A stretch of 59,560 bases of DNA from Bacteroidota bacterium (GTDB taxonomy: Bacteria; Bacteroidota; Bacteroidia; Bacteroidales; Lentimicrobiaceae). The stretch covers positions 1 through 59,560 of the forward strand of contig JAEZNO010000009.1 in the NCBI GenBank assembly GCA_023441805.1. Direction: 5' to 3'. Below, one piece after another: positions 1-8,847 of the stretch (positions are counted from its first letter, which is position 1; the number at the start of each line of letters is the position of its first letter). The notes beneath the pieces are model-generated. The model did no database searches. It had not been told where the DNA came from and saw only the letters and a program-made list of their open reading frames with translations. Position numbers and translations under genes: made by a program.

Positions 1-190
1 GCCTGACGCTGAACGAGTTTCCGGCCTACAGGTCGGCATTGGAGGAATGTTGAATGCTGAATAGTGAATTGCCTGCACGCCTATCAAGATAGACCCGATC
101 GGGTATGAGACTCAGAACAAAGAACAAAGAACAAAGAACAAAGAACAAAGAACTAATCACTTCTAAACTGCTGAACGCTGAACGAGTTTT
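1..190. repeat. Composite intergenic repeat (copy A): conserved inverted-repeat core plus GAACAAA microsatellite
   Basis: The stretch opens with a GCCTGACGCTGAACGAGTT word that recurs exactly near 24113. It then carries GAATAGTGAATT and a 27-base core (80-106) containing the perfect palindrome ACCCGATCGGGT (93-104). A heptamer tandem array follows, about five and a half units of AGAACAA at 114-153, and a last GCTGAACGAGTT word near 172-188. The same order of parts recurs near 24140-24250 and 34041-34160. No convincing gene lies here; small open frames across it are made of the repeats. Confidence 0.8.
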
Positions 191-249
191 TCCTGTGGGA
201 TTTTTGATTCCTCTTTCGGTATTGGTCAACGAATGTTATCAAAAATATA

Positions 250-279
250 TTGAGAAAAAAAATAATTGCCGTAGCTTTG
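250..279 (+). promoter_or_regulatory. Bacteroidota-type promoter for the porin gene
   Basis: TTG at 250-252 is followed after 19 bases by TAGCTTTG at 272-279. This matches the Bacteroidota sigma consensus TTG-N19-21-TAnnTTTG. Transcription would begin near 285, giving a leader of about 35 bases before the ATG at 321. Confidence 0.65.
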
Positions 280-320
280 CATCTCAACAACCAATTTAAT
301 AACACTTAACTCACCCAAGC

Positions 321-1367
321 ATGAAAAAACAAATCTTAATCGCGCTATTTTTTATGGCTCCGGCCTTTGCGTTATTTGCACAGGATGAATTTAAACCAAG
401 TGGCAGTGGAATTGGCACTGTTTTCTTTAATTACAAGTACGACCTGACCGAGGATGTTGACCAAAAAAGCTCATTTAATCTTGAGAGAGCTTATCTGGGA
501 TATAAGTATGATTTTGCTAAAAACCTCTCAGCCAGAGTGATCTTTGATGTAGGATATGATGGTACAACCAAGCAATTCTCTGCTTTCGCTAAAAATGCAT
601 TCGTCGACTGGGCAATGTGCTCACATTTTAAACTTTCAGTTGGTCTTATTCCTATCAAACACTATGATTTACAGGAGAAGATGTGGGGATACCGCTACAT
701 CATGAAACCGGTTGCCGATGAATACGGCATGGGCACTACCGCCGATCTTGGTGTAAACGGTGAAATCACTGTTAATGAGATGCTTTCATTTAATGCTTAC
801 TTTATTAATGGTGAAGGATTTAAGAGCATTCAGGATCCTTTCGGAATTCACAAATTTGGAGTAAATGCTACCGTAAAACCTGTTGTAGGCCTGGCTTTCA
901 GACTGCATTACGACATGATGCCAAATAAATACCCTGAAGCAGCCCGCAGTATCGAGCTTAGGGATACTTGTACCATTTCGGTCGTTTCAGCTTTTGTAGG
1001 CTATGAAGTGAAGGATAAATTCAGGGTAGGTTTTGATTATAATCTCATGAACAATGCCACCAGGTTTACCAAATATGCTGAAGATTATAAACTCAATGCC
1101 TTCTCAATTTTCGGAACCTATATTTTCAATCCTAATTGGGAGGTATTTGCTCGTTTCGACAATGTAAGTTCAAATGAGTTGGAAGGTTCAAGTGTTCCAT
1201 GGAATGCTAATGATGGCTCACTGATAATGGGTGGTATTCAATACAAACCAATTAAGAACGTTAACTTTGCCCTCAACTACCGGACATTCATTTATAAAGA
1301 TAGTGACGATCTTTACGATCAGGTTAATACTTCGGCAATTTACCTGAACTTAGGGTTGTTCTTCTAA
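321..1367 (+). CDS. Outer-membrane porin (phosphate-selective porin O/P-like beta barrel)
   Basis: A 348-residue protein with a clear signal peptide (residues 1-20, basic start, hydrophobic core, cut before or near FAQDEF). Alternating polar/aromatic strands follow along the whole length, and the C-terminus is LGLFF, ending in the Phe typical of outer-membrane barrels. Early segments (NLERAYLGYKY, ARVIFDVGYD) resemble OprO/OprP-like porins of Bacteroidota. It probably forms a diffusion channel; the substrate cannot be told from sequence. It stands alone after the repeat block and has its own promoter at 250-279. The family assignment is by pattern, so 'beta-barrel protein' is safer than a specific substrate. 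Confidence 0.75.
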   Translation: MKKQILIALFFMAPAFALFAQDEFKPSGSGIGTVFFNYKYDLTEDVDQKSSFNLERAYLGYKYDFAKNLSARVIFDVGYDGTTKQFSAFAKNAFVDWAMCSHFKLSVGLIPIKHYDLQEKMWGYRYIMKPVADEYGMGTTADLGVNGEITVNEMLSFNAYFINGEGFKSIQDPFGIHKFGVNATVKPVVGLAFRLHYDMMPNKYPEAARSIELRDTCTISVVSAFVGYEVKDKFRVGFDYNLMNNATRFTKYAEDYKLNAFSIFGTYIFNPNWEVFARFDNVSSNELEGSSVPWNANDGSLIMGGIQYKPIKNVNFALNYRTFIYKDSDDLYDQVNTSAIYLNLGLFF

Positions 1368-1408
1368 GATACTGAACAAGGATAACAAAGGACAACAATA
1401 AGCTTATA

Positions 1409-2335
1409 TTAAGTATGTCTATTTGATTGCTTTAGCTCGATATCTTCGTAGGATACCGGATCTTCGATAGGCTCAAGATGAGTAATAACAGTTAAATTAG
1501 GCAGTACAGCGGTAAGATCAGCCTCTATTTCTTCAAGCAATTCATGGCCTTTCGCCACTGTCCACGAACCGGGGACTAAAACATGGAAGGAAACAAATTG
1601 CCATGCACCGGCTTGTCTGGTCCTTACTGCATGGAAATGAACATCCTTTTGGGTATGATTGTGTAAAACATCAAGTATTTTCTTGTACTCATCAGCATCA
1701 AGAGCCTTATCCATCAGGCCGGCAATTGATTTCTTAAGAATACCGATACCGGTAAAGATGATATTAGCTGCTACAAAAAGTGCCACTATCGGGTCAATGC
1801 GATTAATTCCTGTCAGGGCAACTGCAGCAATACCTATCAGCACCCCGGCTGATGTCCAAACATCAGTCATCAGATGCTTGGCATCGGCTTCAAGAGTAAT
1901 TGATCTATACTTTCTGCCCGCTTTTCTAAGAATAAGAGATACTACCAGGTTAATCACCGAGGCAGATAATGATACAGCCATCCCTGTACTGATCTGATCA
2001 AGGGGTCTTGGCTCAAATAATCGCTCAATGGCTGTAATGATGATTAGCACAGCAGCGATAATTATCAATATTCCCTCAGTGCCGCTGGAGAAGTACTCTG
2101 CTTTACTATGTCCGAAGTTATGATCATCATCGGCGGGCCTGATTGCAATACGTAACATGGCCAATGCCATCACTGCCCCTGCCAGATTGATGAGTGATTC
2201 GAGTGCATCCGACAGCAGTCCAACAGATCCTGTCAGAATATATGCCAATGATTTAAGAGTGATTGTAGCAATAGCAGCTGCAATTGATAACCATGCAAAA
2301 CGCGTAAGAGATGATTTTGCAGCCTTTGTTTTCAT
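1409..2335 (-). CDS. Cation diffusion facilitator (CDF) family metal transporter
   Basis: A 308-residue inner-membrane protein with six hydrophobic segments in the first ~210 residues and a soluble C-terminal domain. The family-type metal-site segments are visible: LLSDALESLIN in helix 2, the histidine-bearing DDHNFGHSKAEYF loop, and HLMTDVW (HxxxD) in helix 5. CDF proteins exchange divalent metals such as Zn, Fe or Mn for protons and export them from the cytoplasm. The C-terminal domain contains HTQKDVHFHAVRTRQAG, in line with the ferredoxin-like regulatory domain. The gene is convergent with the porin gene and appears monocistronic. Its metal cannot be decided from sequence. Confidence 0.92.
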   Translation of the reverse strand: MKTKAAKSSLTRFAWLSIAAAIATITLKSLAYILTGSVGLLSDALESLINLAGAVMALAMLRIAIRPADDDHNFGHSKAEYFSSGTEGILIIIAAVLIIITAIERLFEPRPLDQISTGMAVSLSASVINLVVSLILRKAGRKYRSITLEADAKHLMTDVWTSAGVLIGIAAVALTGINRIDPIVALFVAANIIFTGIGILKKSIAGLMDKALDADEYKKILDVLHNHTQKDVHFHAVRTRQAGAWQFVSFHVLVPGSWTVAKGHELLEEIEADLTAVLPNLTVITHLEPIEDPVSYEDIELKQSNRHT

Positions 2336-2352
2336 CAGGAATCTGTGTTATA

Positions 2353-2360
2353 CAAATATA
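2353..2360 (-). promoter_or_regulatory. TAnnTTTG box upstream of the CDF gene
   Basis: On the minus strand the sequence reads TATATTTG, 17 bases upstream of the ATG of the CDF transporter. A TTG lies further upstream at 2377-2379 but with 16-base spacing, shorter than consensus, so only the -7 box is convincing. Confidence 0.45.
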
Positions 2361-2425
2361 GTTATTTCAATAGATTCAATCTATGCACTCAGTAAATTAA
2401 ACAAGTATAGCTCCATAGGGTAGCA

Positions 2426-3310
2426 TTACGGGATATAAATTTTTAAAACATTACATCCCCTTTCACCCAGGAGTCTGCCGATATAAATTCCCTGAGGAAG
2501 ATCAATTCTGATATGCTTACTGCCATTAAACTGATAAGTGCGTTCAACTTTTCCGCTAAGTGAATAAAGAGTGAAAGTTTGTTTGCCTGTACTTAACGGT
2601 TCAATTATGATCTCTTTCCCTGCGATGGTAATCTTTGTCTCATTAAAACCAGTTTCTTTAGTGTCAGTTATCACCGTACCGGTAATTACAACATTATCGT
2701 ATCTGATTGTTCCGACGGTACTGTATGACGATTCGGGTGATGCTGCTACGTATGAAGTTCCAGCGGCAAATTCCGTAACAAATCGTACTGCAAACAGAGG
2801 GTTATCATTGACATACTGAAAAGTTCTGAAACTTGCACTTCTGTCGTACCATACTTCACCGTCACCTGCAATAAAAGTCCCATTATCAAATCCTACGGAA
2901 ATATCGTCATCAGTATTAGTTGCATTTTGTTCTGTTGCTTCAAAGTTTATCCAATCGCTACCATTGATCGTATATTGCAGTCTCAACCGATTGGCGGCTG
3001 TTCTACTCATCCTGTTTTGCCATGAAATGGTAACATCGCACATCTTATCAGTTGGTGCAGAAAACTGCACTCCTGCGGTCCCTGAGTTAGTACCCTGAGC
3101 GGGATAGTGTGACGTGTTCAATGCCTTACCGGGATGACCGCTTACAAAGGTGTATGTTGTGCCACCCACATTAATTGCCATACCTGTACCTGTGTCAGGC
3201 TCAAGTGTTTCCTGATTAAAAGTCCATTGAGTTATAATGCTCTGAGGCCGGACTGTTAGATTGCAGATTAAAAGTAATAGTACAAGAAAATTAGAGCCAA
3301 ACTTATTCAT
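2426..3310 (-). CDS. Secreted protein with T9SS type A C-terminal sorting domain
   Basis: A 294-residue protein with an N-terminal signal peptide (residues ~1-22). A beta-rich central region follows, resembling jelly-roll/LamG-like extracellular domains (for example VGTIRYDNVVITG). The last ~75 residues fit the type A sorting domain: YSLSGKVERTYQFNG, then DLPQGIYIGRLLGERG and a short terminal strand VLKIYIP. That domain directs export through the Bacteroidota type IX secretion system and is usually removed at the surface. No catalytic motif is evident, so the function of the mature part is unknown; adhesion or carbohydrate binding is only a guess. Confidence 0.85.
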   Translation of the reverse strand: MNKFGSNFLVLLLLICNLTVRPQSIITQWTFNQETLEPDTGTGMAINVGGTTYTFVSGHPGKALNTSHYPAQGTNSGTAGVQFSAPTDKMCDVTISWQNRMSRTAANRLRLQYTINGSDWINFEATEQNATNTDDDISVGFDNGTFIAGDGEVWYDRSASFRTFQYVNDNPLFAVRFVTEFAAGTSYVAASPESSYSTVGTIRYDNVVITGTVITDTKETGFNETKITIAGKEIIIEPLSTGKQTFTLYSLSGKVERTYQFNGSKHIRIDLPQGIYIGRLLGERGCNVLKIYIP

Positions 3311-3470
3311 TGTAAATCACTTTGATGAGCATATCACCAATGAGAGCAGCAATTGATTGGGGCTATAATGATATGTTGTGTTTTTCATTGCAAGTTAGTA
3401 ACATTTTATGTGTTATTGGAGGTCACCATGTATAATCATTATAATTAGTGAATGCAAACCGGCAATTTGT

Positions 3471-3478
3471 TATATTTG
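3471..3478 (+). promoter_or_regulatory. TAnnTTTG box upstream of the 485-residue gene
   Basis: TATATTTG lies 27 bases before the ATG at 3506, a sensible distance for a Bacteroidota -7 element. No good TTG is seen at the expected distance upstream. Confidence 0.45.
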
Positions 3479-3505
3479 AATGAAAAGAATTGTCTGTGAC
3501 AAATT

Positions 3506-4963
3506 ATGATTGAAGAACAGGTTAAGATACACGATAAATTTTCTCTTGAAATAAAATTAGGTTTCCTTGCGAAGAAGCCTCACATCAGTGAGTTCTCTGT
3601 TAGTACATGGATTTTCATTCCTAACAGCCTCGATATCAACCGCTGGAATTATCAGAAAGGTGATTTTTATAAAGATCTCAAAGCTAATATCAGGTTAATT
3701 ACACCCGTTTATACCCTCGCCGAGCTGGCAGATGAAAACGAAGAGCCTTACCGTTTCCTAAAAGAAGCTGTTATCCATTTATGCAAGCATCCAAGCAGTC
3801 CAACTTCAGCCTCTTACGAGTACCATATCAGGATGTTCATTTCAATTATGAAGAGTGCCCTTCGCGAAGAAGTGAATTTTATAGTTGGCAACAGGGATAA
3901 TAATCTTCATGAACTGACCGACAATTTTATCAGAAATGCAACGAAAGCTGCCGCGCTTTACAGGGATTTGAAAAAGTACGTAGACAAGCCGGGAATGAAG
4001 GGTGATTTGATGAATTATTACCTGTTTGGCGATGAATTCATGAGCAATCTTATTGAACAACATGCATTTAAATTAATAGATAACCTGCAACGTAAGAAGC
4101 GGCTGAATGACGAAATCAGAAAAGCTTTGATGGATCTCATTCATTTTGAGCTTGATTATAAGAAGGAGAACGGATATGTTTACGTCGATAAGAACAGTAA
4201 GGATAATAACCGGGAAGTGGTTTTCCGCCTGAGTCTGTTAAAGAAGTATGCGGAGAATGAGCTGTTTCTGGATGTACGCCGGCGTCGTGAGGGTGTCTGG
4301 ATTGAGCAGATTTACTTCAGTATAGCCGCAGGAATCTCTATGATCTTTGCAACTGCAGTGGCATTCTCATTTCAGCGCCAGTATGGGAATCTTACGATGC
4401 CATTCTTTGTTGCACTGGTAATTAGTTACATGCTAAAAGACAGGTTAAAAGAGCTTGCCAGGTACTACCTTGCCCATAGATTGGGAAGGCGATTTTTTGA
4501 TGTAAAGACCGATATCAGTCTGAATGAGAATAACATCGGGTGGCATAAAGAGGGGATGGATTTTATTTCGGAAAGAAAAGTACCGGCTGAAGTGATGAGA
4601 ATCCGTCAGCGTTCATTTATTCTTGAAGCTGAAAACAGGAATAATAAAGAGCAGATCATTCTGTATCGTAAGCTTGTAAGGCTGAAGCGTGATAAGCTTG
4701 AACAAGCCAGTCCATTTCCTACTGCCGGAATGAACGATATTATACGTTTTAACGTTTCGAATTATATCCAGAAGATGGACAATCCTGAGGTTCCTCTGTT
4801 TATTCCTGAGGAGGATGGAAGTATCGGGATCATTAAGGGTGAAAAGATGTATTATATAAACTTCATCATGCAGTTAAAGCACTCGGGAGGAATGAGATAC
4901 AAACGTTACAGGGTGGTTATGAACAGGAAAGGGATTCAGGGAATAGAACGATTTGAAGTATAG
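3506..4963 (+). CDS. Uncharacterised membrane protein, 485 residues
   Basis: I do not recognise the family. Residues 1-260 are soluble and largely helical. Two hydrophobic segments follow at about 267-288 (EQIYFSIAAGISMIFATAVA) and 295-310, so the protein is probably an inner-membrane hairpin with both ends in the cytoplasm. Between about 310 and 400 it is basic and helical, and the tail after residue 420 looks like beta strands. There is no signal peptide and no catalytic motif I can name. The MBL hydrolase gene begins 15 bases after the stop on the same strand, so the two are probably co-transcribed. A TAnnTTTG box lies upstream. Confidence 0.85.
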   Translation: MIEEQVKIHDKFSLEIKLGFLAKKPHISEFSVSTWIFIPNSLDINRWNYQKGDFYKDLKANIRLITPVYTLAELADENEEPYRFLKEAVIHLCKHPSSPTSASYEYHIRMFISIMKSALREEVNFIVGNRDNNLHELTDNFIRNATKAAALYRDLKKYVDKPGMKGDLMNYYLFGDEFMSNLIEQHAFKLIDNLQRKKRLNDEIRKALMDLIHFELDYKKENGYVYVDKNSKDNNREVVFRLSLLKKYAENELFLDVRRRREGVWIEQIYFSIAAGISMIFATAVAFSFQRQYGNLTMPFFVALVISYMLKDRLKELARYYLAHRLGRRFFDVKTDISLNENNIGWHKEGMDFISERKVPAEVMRIRQRSFILEAENRNNKEQIILYRKLVRLKRDKLEQASPFPTAGMNDIIRFNVSNYIQKMDNPEVPLFIPEEDGSIGIIKGEKMYYINFIMQLKHSGGMRYKRYRVVMNRKGIQGIERFEV

Positions 4964-4978
4964 AATAATATTACGCAT

Positions 4979-5668
4979 ATGTACAAAACATCAAGAGGAA
5001 ACGAGATTATCCAGCTGTTGAGCGGAAGAAGTAATGTTTTCATTATCAAGCATTATAGCGGTGGGATATTGATGGTTGACTCAAGTGTTAAACCGGCACG
5101 CCGATTTCTTACCTGGGCTCTTGAGAAGCAGAAAATCGAGAGCATTAATTACCTGATTCTTACCCACTGTCATTACGATCATGCCGCCAATGCAAATTTC
5201 ATCAGACAAAAAACAGGGGCAATGACTGTCATCCACAAGAGTGAAGCCGATTATCTTCGTCAGGGTGTGATGGATATTCCCGAGGGCACAAATCCATTTG
5301 CCGATACTCTGGTAACTATAGCCCGAAAGATTAATTTTAACTTCAGGGTTGAACCTTGTGAAGTTGATATAGAGATGGAGGACAATCTTACATTGCAGGG
5401 ATTCGATGGCATCGTCATTATTCACACACCCGGCCACAGCAAAGGATCGGTTTCTGTTTTGGTTGATGATGAAATAGCCGTTGTTGGCGACACAATGATC
5501 AATGTTGCATTGTTCAAAGTTCTGCCACCTTTTGCCGACGACGCGGCTCTACTAAAAGAAAGTTGGAAGAAACTACTTGCCACCGGATGCCACACATTTC
5601 TGCCTTCACATGGTACCCATATTAGCAGGGAGGAGTTAAACAGTGCGCTACAAAAGCCTGTTGCCTAA
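4979..5668 (+). CDS. MBL-fold metallo-hydrolase
   Basis: A 229-residue cytoplasmic protein with all five metallo-beta-lactamase motifs: THCHYDH (H63, H65, D67, H68), HTPGHS (H153), GDTM (D171) and PSHGTH (H211). This is the metal-binding set of glyoxalase II and related hydrolases; two Zn or Fe ions would be held. The length and the GxVSVLVDDEIAVVGDT segment fit generic small hydrolases rather than beta-lactamases. There is no signal peptide. The substrate is unknown. The gene follows the unknown membrane protein closely and shares its last four bases with the convergent nitroreductase gene. Confidence 0.9.
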   Translation: MYKTSRGNEIIQLLSGRSNVFIIKHYSGGILMVDSSVKPARRFLTWALEKQKIESINYLILTHCHYDHAANANFIRQKTGAMTVIHKSEADYLRQGVMDIPEGTNPFADTLVTIARKINFNFRVEPCEVDIEMEDNLTLQGFDGIVIIHTPGHSKGSVSVLVDDEIAVVGDTMINVALFKVLPPFADDAALLKESWKKLLATGCHTFLPSHGTHISREELNSALQKPVA

Positions 5669-6567
5669 TTACACATTACTTCGGCAAAAGTCCTCCTGAC
5701 TGTTTTATGGTATTTGTATTTAGGATAACCGACGATGAGGACCAATGAATCCTTCATTTTTTCAGGAAGGCCATATTTGGCTTTAAATGGTTTACCCATT
5801 CGTTTGAGGAATGGGCCAACGGTTCCAATCATACAACTGCCCAGTCCGAGTGATTCGGCAGCCAGCATGGCATAAGTGGCAGCAATTACAGGATCAGCCT
5901 GATCAGCCGTTTGTTTGCTGTAAAACATGATCATTAGAGGAGCATCATACAGCAGGTAGTCTTTCCCTTCATTTTTGCTTTTGACAATAAAATCGACCAG
6001 AGGTTTAAGGAATTCTCTGGTAGCTTTCCTGTCATCTTTACTCATTGTCAGGCTCAACAATGCAAAAGGTACAGGTTTGAGCATTGTCTGCATTTGTTTA
6101 AGAATCTCAATAAAATCAAACGAAAACTCTCGAACCTTATCCTGCCCCTTTATTAAAAGAACTCCTACATCCGAAGGCGGGATTCCCATAGGAGCTGTTG
6201 AAGCCATCCGCAGAATTTGATCAATAAGTTCATCAGGTACAGGTTGCGACTTAAAATCACGGATACTCCTTCGGTTAAGCATAAGGTTATACAATGATTC
6301 AGGGTCAAGACCAACGTGCTTTAAAGGAGAATAATCGTCAATCGTCAGCGTTCGGCCGGTGACTATAATAGCGTCATTCGCACAAACAGCCACACATTGT
6401 CCGCATCCGATACATCCAAATTTGGACTCATTGGTTAGCAATAACTTTTTTCCGTCAAGTTCAAGGCAAAATGACTTGCATACATTGACGCAGATACCAC
6501 AGCCATTGCACTTTTCATGATCAATGACAATAGTACCGTCTTCTGAAGTACGGCTTGTTGATATCAT
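5665..6567 (-). CDS. Nitroreductase-family protein with N-terminal 2[4Fe-4S] ferredoxin domain
   Basis: The 300-residue protein starts with two ferredoxin cluster motifs, C20-x2-C-x2-C-x3-C and C52-x2-C-x2-C-x3-C. Each fits a [4Fe-4S] cluster; each is followed by further acidic/hydrophobic ferredoxin sequence. From about residue 90 onward a nitroreductase fold follows, with LNRRSIRDFKSQPV (the FMN-phosphate-binding RRSIR motif) and GLGSCMIGTVGPF near the C-terminal FMN site. Such fusions pass electrons from ferredoxin clusters to FMN to reduce an unknown substrate and are common in anaerobes. The stop overlaps the convergent MBL gene stop. Confidence 0.92.
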   Translation of the reverse strand: MISTSRTSEDGTIVIDHEKCNGCGICVNVCKSFCLELDGKKLLLTNESKFGCIGCGQCVAVCANDAIIVTGRTLTIDDYSPLKHVGLDPESLYNLMLNRRSIRDFKSQPVPDELIDQILRMASTAPMGIPPSDVGVLLIKGQDKVREFSFDFIEILKQMQTMLKPVPFALLSLTMSKDDRKATREFLKPLVDFIVKSKNEGKDYLLYDAPLMIMFYSKQTADQADPVIAATYAMLAAESLGLGSCMIGTVGPFLKRMGKPFKAKYGLPEKMKDSLVLIVGYPKYKYHKTVRRTFAEVMCN

Positions 6568-6605
6568 CTTTTTATGGATTATAATATAAAGGTAAGGATA
6601 ATTGC

Positions 6606-7217
6606 TTAAACTAACCTGTCGGTTTCCGATTTAAGATTATCAATCCATTTAGTATCAACTTTCAGGGGGATGTACTCTCTAATCATTTGTATAAGCTTCA
6701 CCGGATCACTTTCAATGATGAGGTTGCTGAAGTGCTCCTGTCTGACAAAACGCTCACGCACAGTATGTTTCAGAAACTCTATCAGGTGATTATAAAATCC
6801 TTCAACATTATAAAGTGCAACAGGTTTATCCATGATCTCCAGTTGGTTCCACGACATAACCTCAAACAGTTCATCAAGTGTCCCGATACCACCAGGCATA
6901 GCAATAAATGCATCAGAAAGTTCCGACATCTTTTCTTTGCGCTCACTCATTGTGTTCACTACATGAAATTCCTTAAGGCTCAAATATGCTACTTCGCGTT
7001 TTACCAAACCTTCAGGCATTATGCCAACCACTCTGCCATGGTGTTTCAGTACCTCGTCGGCAATAGCTCTCATCAATCCTATATTGCTTCCACCATACAC
7101 TAATCCAATCCCCTCAGCAGCCATCACTTTCCCAAGCTCCCTCGCTGATTTCGAATAATCACCATTGGCCCCCGGTGAGGAACCACAAAAAACACAAATA
7201 GATTTAATATCGTTCAT
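6606..7217 (-). CDS. LOG family protein (TIGR00730; cytokinin riboside monophosphate phosphoribohydrolase-like)
   Basis: A Rossmann-fold protein of about 203 residues. It has the family signature PGGIGTLDELFEVMSW and the N-terminal SICVFCGSSPGANGDY, which together define the LOG/lysine-decarboxylase-like family that hydrolyses nucleoside 5'-monophosphates to base and ribose 5-phosphate. I prefer the ATG at 7217 (MNDIKS), since family members begin a few residues before CVFCGSS; an upstream in-frame ATG at 7244 would add nine poorly conserved residues. A TACCTTTG -7 box lies at 7256-7263. The true bacterial substrate is probably a purine nucleotide, but this is not proven by sequence. Confidence 0.9.
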   Translation of the reverse strand: MNDIKSICVFCGSSPGANGDYSKSARELGKVMAAEGIGLVYGGSNIGLMRAIADEVLKHHGRVVGIMPEGLVKREVAYLSLKEFHVVNTMSERKEKMSELSDAFIAMPGGIGTLDELFEVMSWNQLEIMDKPVALYNVEGFYNHLIEFLKHTVRERFVRQEHFSNLIIESDPVKLIQMIREYIPLKVDTKWIDNLKSETDRLV

Positions 7218-7255
7218 CGGACTTCGTTTGTTCAAAGCGTTCAATGCTGCGCTTT

Positions 7256-7263
7256 CAAAGGTA
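7256..7263 (-). promoter_or_regulatory. TAnnTTTG box upstream of the LOG gene
   Basis: The minus strand reads TACCTTTG 38 bases upstream of the ATG at 7217. The surrounding 7240-7330 stretch has related words GGTAGTTCAAATA and its near inverted copy, so it can fold into an imperfect hairpin that may also act as the end of the M64 transcript region. Confidence 0.4.
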
Positions 7264-7334
7264 GTTCAAATATTGTTCCCAACTCACCGGCTGGCACTAG
7301 AACAACGTTTGAACTATTTGGAACTACTTTGTAA

Positions 7335-8618
7335 CTACTTCAGGTAGCTTTCAATCATCTTGGATAGTGCATCACGGCAAACGGGGCAAAAATTGTCGTA
7401 CGAGATTGACTTCATGCTACAATCGTAGGATGGGCGGTAAACACCCTTCGACACATATCCACCACCCTCATAGGCTCCCAATTTTACTTTGTCTTTAAGA
7501 TCAACAGGTGTTGGTATGGGTGTGCCGCCATCGACCATGTTTTTCCATTTGCTGTCGAAGTTAACAAGGGTTGTCAGGTTTGGCTCCCATGGCTCATAAT
7601 TAAGATCATAGAAGTCCTCATAGGCAACTGATGAATCATAATATTCATCTCCCAAACCACCGAAACTGTGACCGAATTCATGTACGAACACATAATCGGC
7701 ATTAGTATTATCACTGGTACCAAGTGCGTAGAAGTTATAGATGCCGCCACCACCGTAGACTGGTGAATTCACCACAATGCAGATTGCATCATAAGGTGCA
7801 TTTGCAGCAAGATCGCGTACGCTGGTCATGTCAGTTGTAGTCAGATAACGTTCAATATCAAAGGTGTAAAATGAGCTGTTCATTAGAGTGCGTTTCCACA
7901 CTCCTTTGCCTGGTAAGTCAGCCCCCTTTTCGGGTGATGGAGCCTCAACCCCGTATATGTTAATTCGCTCAGTGTACTTGTCGTACGGCTTGTTTTTAAG
8001 GAGATAACCCGACAATCTGGTACAATCGGCTTTAAACTTCTCCATGTCCTCCTGAGTATAGCCTTCTGGAATAAAAACGATGTCGAGTGATGTATTAGGA
8101 TTGCCCGGCGCCTGAATTGTGAAGTAAGGATATACCATACGACGCTCTTTCTTAATGAAATAGCTTGAGGGATCAATAGTATAGCTAAACTTCTCAATCC
8201 ACTGCTGCTGCTTGTTGCGGTTATAGAACTTTGCCACTACCTTCTTTTTCGGGAAAGGGAACACAACATTCTCGGCGAATGCCTTGGTAACCTGGCGTGC
8301 TTCAGCAGTAGTCTGCCACTCTGAAAAGAGCGAAGAAAAACCCTGTGACCAGATCACCTGACCGGTTTTCTCATCAGTCAAAGTGAAGCGGTACTTACCA
8401 TAATTAAACGGACTAACCATATTAACTTTCGATCCCGCATAGTAAGGTTCTTCAATCAATTCAACCAGAGAATACGAGTCGGTACTGTCAGTTCCTGAGT
8501 GGATATAATCGAGCCTCAGAGTCTTATTGTAGAAGTAGTCGTCAAACTTAATATCCTGTGCTGAAACACAATTGTACCCGAGTGTGATAGCGATAATGGC
8601 AAGAATTAATGTTCTCAT
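7335..8618 (-). CDS. M64-family (IgA-peptidase-like) secreted metallopeptidase
   Basis: The 427-residue product has a signal peptide (MRTLILAIIAITLGYNCVSA). An N-terminal beta domain follows, of the kind seen in peptidase M64 proteins. The catalytic domain contains LDIVFIPEGYT, ICIVVNSPVYGGGGIYNF and the zinc-binding HEFGHSFGGLGDEYY. The C-terminal part has the paired cysteines CSMKS and CPVCRDA. It should be exported and hydrolyse proteins outside the cytoplasm. I use the ATG at 8618 because a TATCTTTG promoter box (8637-8644) lies between it and an upstream in-frame ATG at 8660. Confidence 0.92.
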   Translation of the reverse strand: MRTLILAIIAITLGYNCVSAQDIKFDDYFYNKTLRLDYIHSGTDSTDSYSLVELIEEPYYAGSKVNMVSPFNYGKYRFTLTDEKTGQVIWSQGFSSLFSEWQTTAEARQVTKAFAENVVFPFPKKKVVAKFYNRNKQQQWIEKFSYTIDPSSYFIKKERRMVYPYFTIQAPGNPNTSLDIVFIPEGYTQEDMEKFKADCTRLSGYLLKNKPYDKYTERINIYGVEAPSPEKGADLPGKGVWKRTLMNSSFYTFDIERYLTTTDMTSVRDLAANAPYDAICIVVNSPVYGGGGIYNFYALGTSDNTNADYVFVHEFGHSFGGLGDEYYDSSVAYEDFYDLNYEPWEPNLTTLVNFDSKWKNMVDGGTPIPTPVDLKDKVKLGAYEGGGYVSKGVYRPSYDCSMKSISYDNFCPVCRDALSKMIESYLK

Positions 8619-8636
8619 AATGAGTGAATTTTGTAG

Positions 8637-8644
8637 CAAAGATA
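8637..8644 (-). promoter_or_regulatory. TAnnTTTG box fixing the M64 start
   Basis: The minus strand reads TATCTTTG 19 bases upstream of the ATG at 8618. It excludes the longer open frame starting at 8660. A standard upstream TTG is not visible. Confidence 0.5.
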
Positions 8645-8654
8645 CAAAAAACGC

Positions 8655-8745
8655 GTTCATGGTTCAGGGTTCTCAAAGTTCCGGGGTTCAGGGTTCGGAG
8701 TAAGTTGAGCGTTTTGCGTTATGCAGGCGTTCTGTGTTCAATTCA
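8655..8745. repeat. Intergenic short-word repeats (GTTCAGGGTTC and GCGTTTTGCG words)
   Basis: Between the M64 gene and the next gene there are repeated words: GTTCAGGGTTC twice within 40 bases, with GGGGTTCAGGGTTCGG, then GAGCGTTTTGCGTTATGCAG and GGCGTTCTG. They belong to the same class of ACGC/GAAC-type words, here on the other strand, as the blocks at 1-190, 24000-24330, 26036-26125 and 34041-34160. Confidence 0.55.
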
Positions 8746-8847
8746 GATTCAGAAAACAACAACTCAGCCGTAATTAGTTGTAACTGAGGGTGTGATGTAT
8801 GCACTTTTGTGTCATCAACAATAATGTTAAACCAAAAACAAAAAACA

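Noticed and set aside
110..155. Possible CRISPR-like array (regular repeats)
   Set aside because: The unit is a 7-base microsatellite without spacers.
105..299. Open frames on both strands across the first 300 bases
   Set aside because: They are built from GAACAAA and ACGCTGA repeats, have no family-like sequence and overlap the porin promoter.
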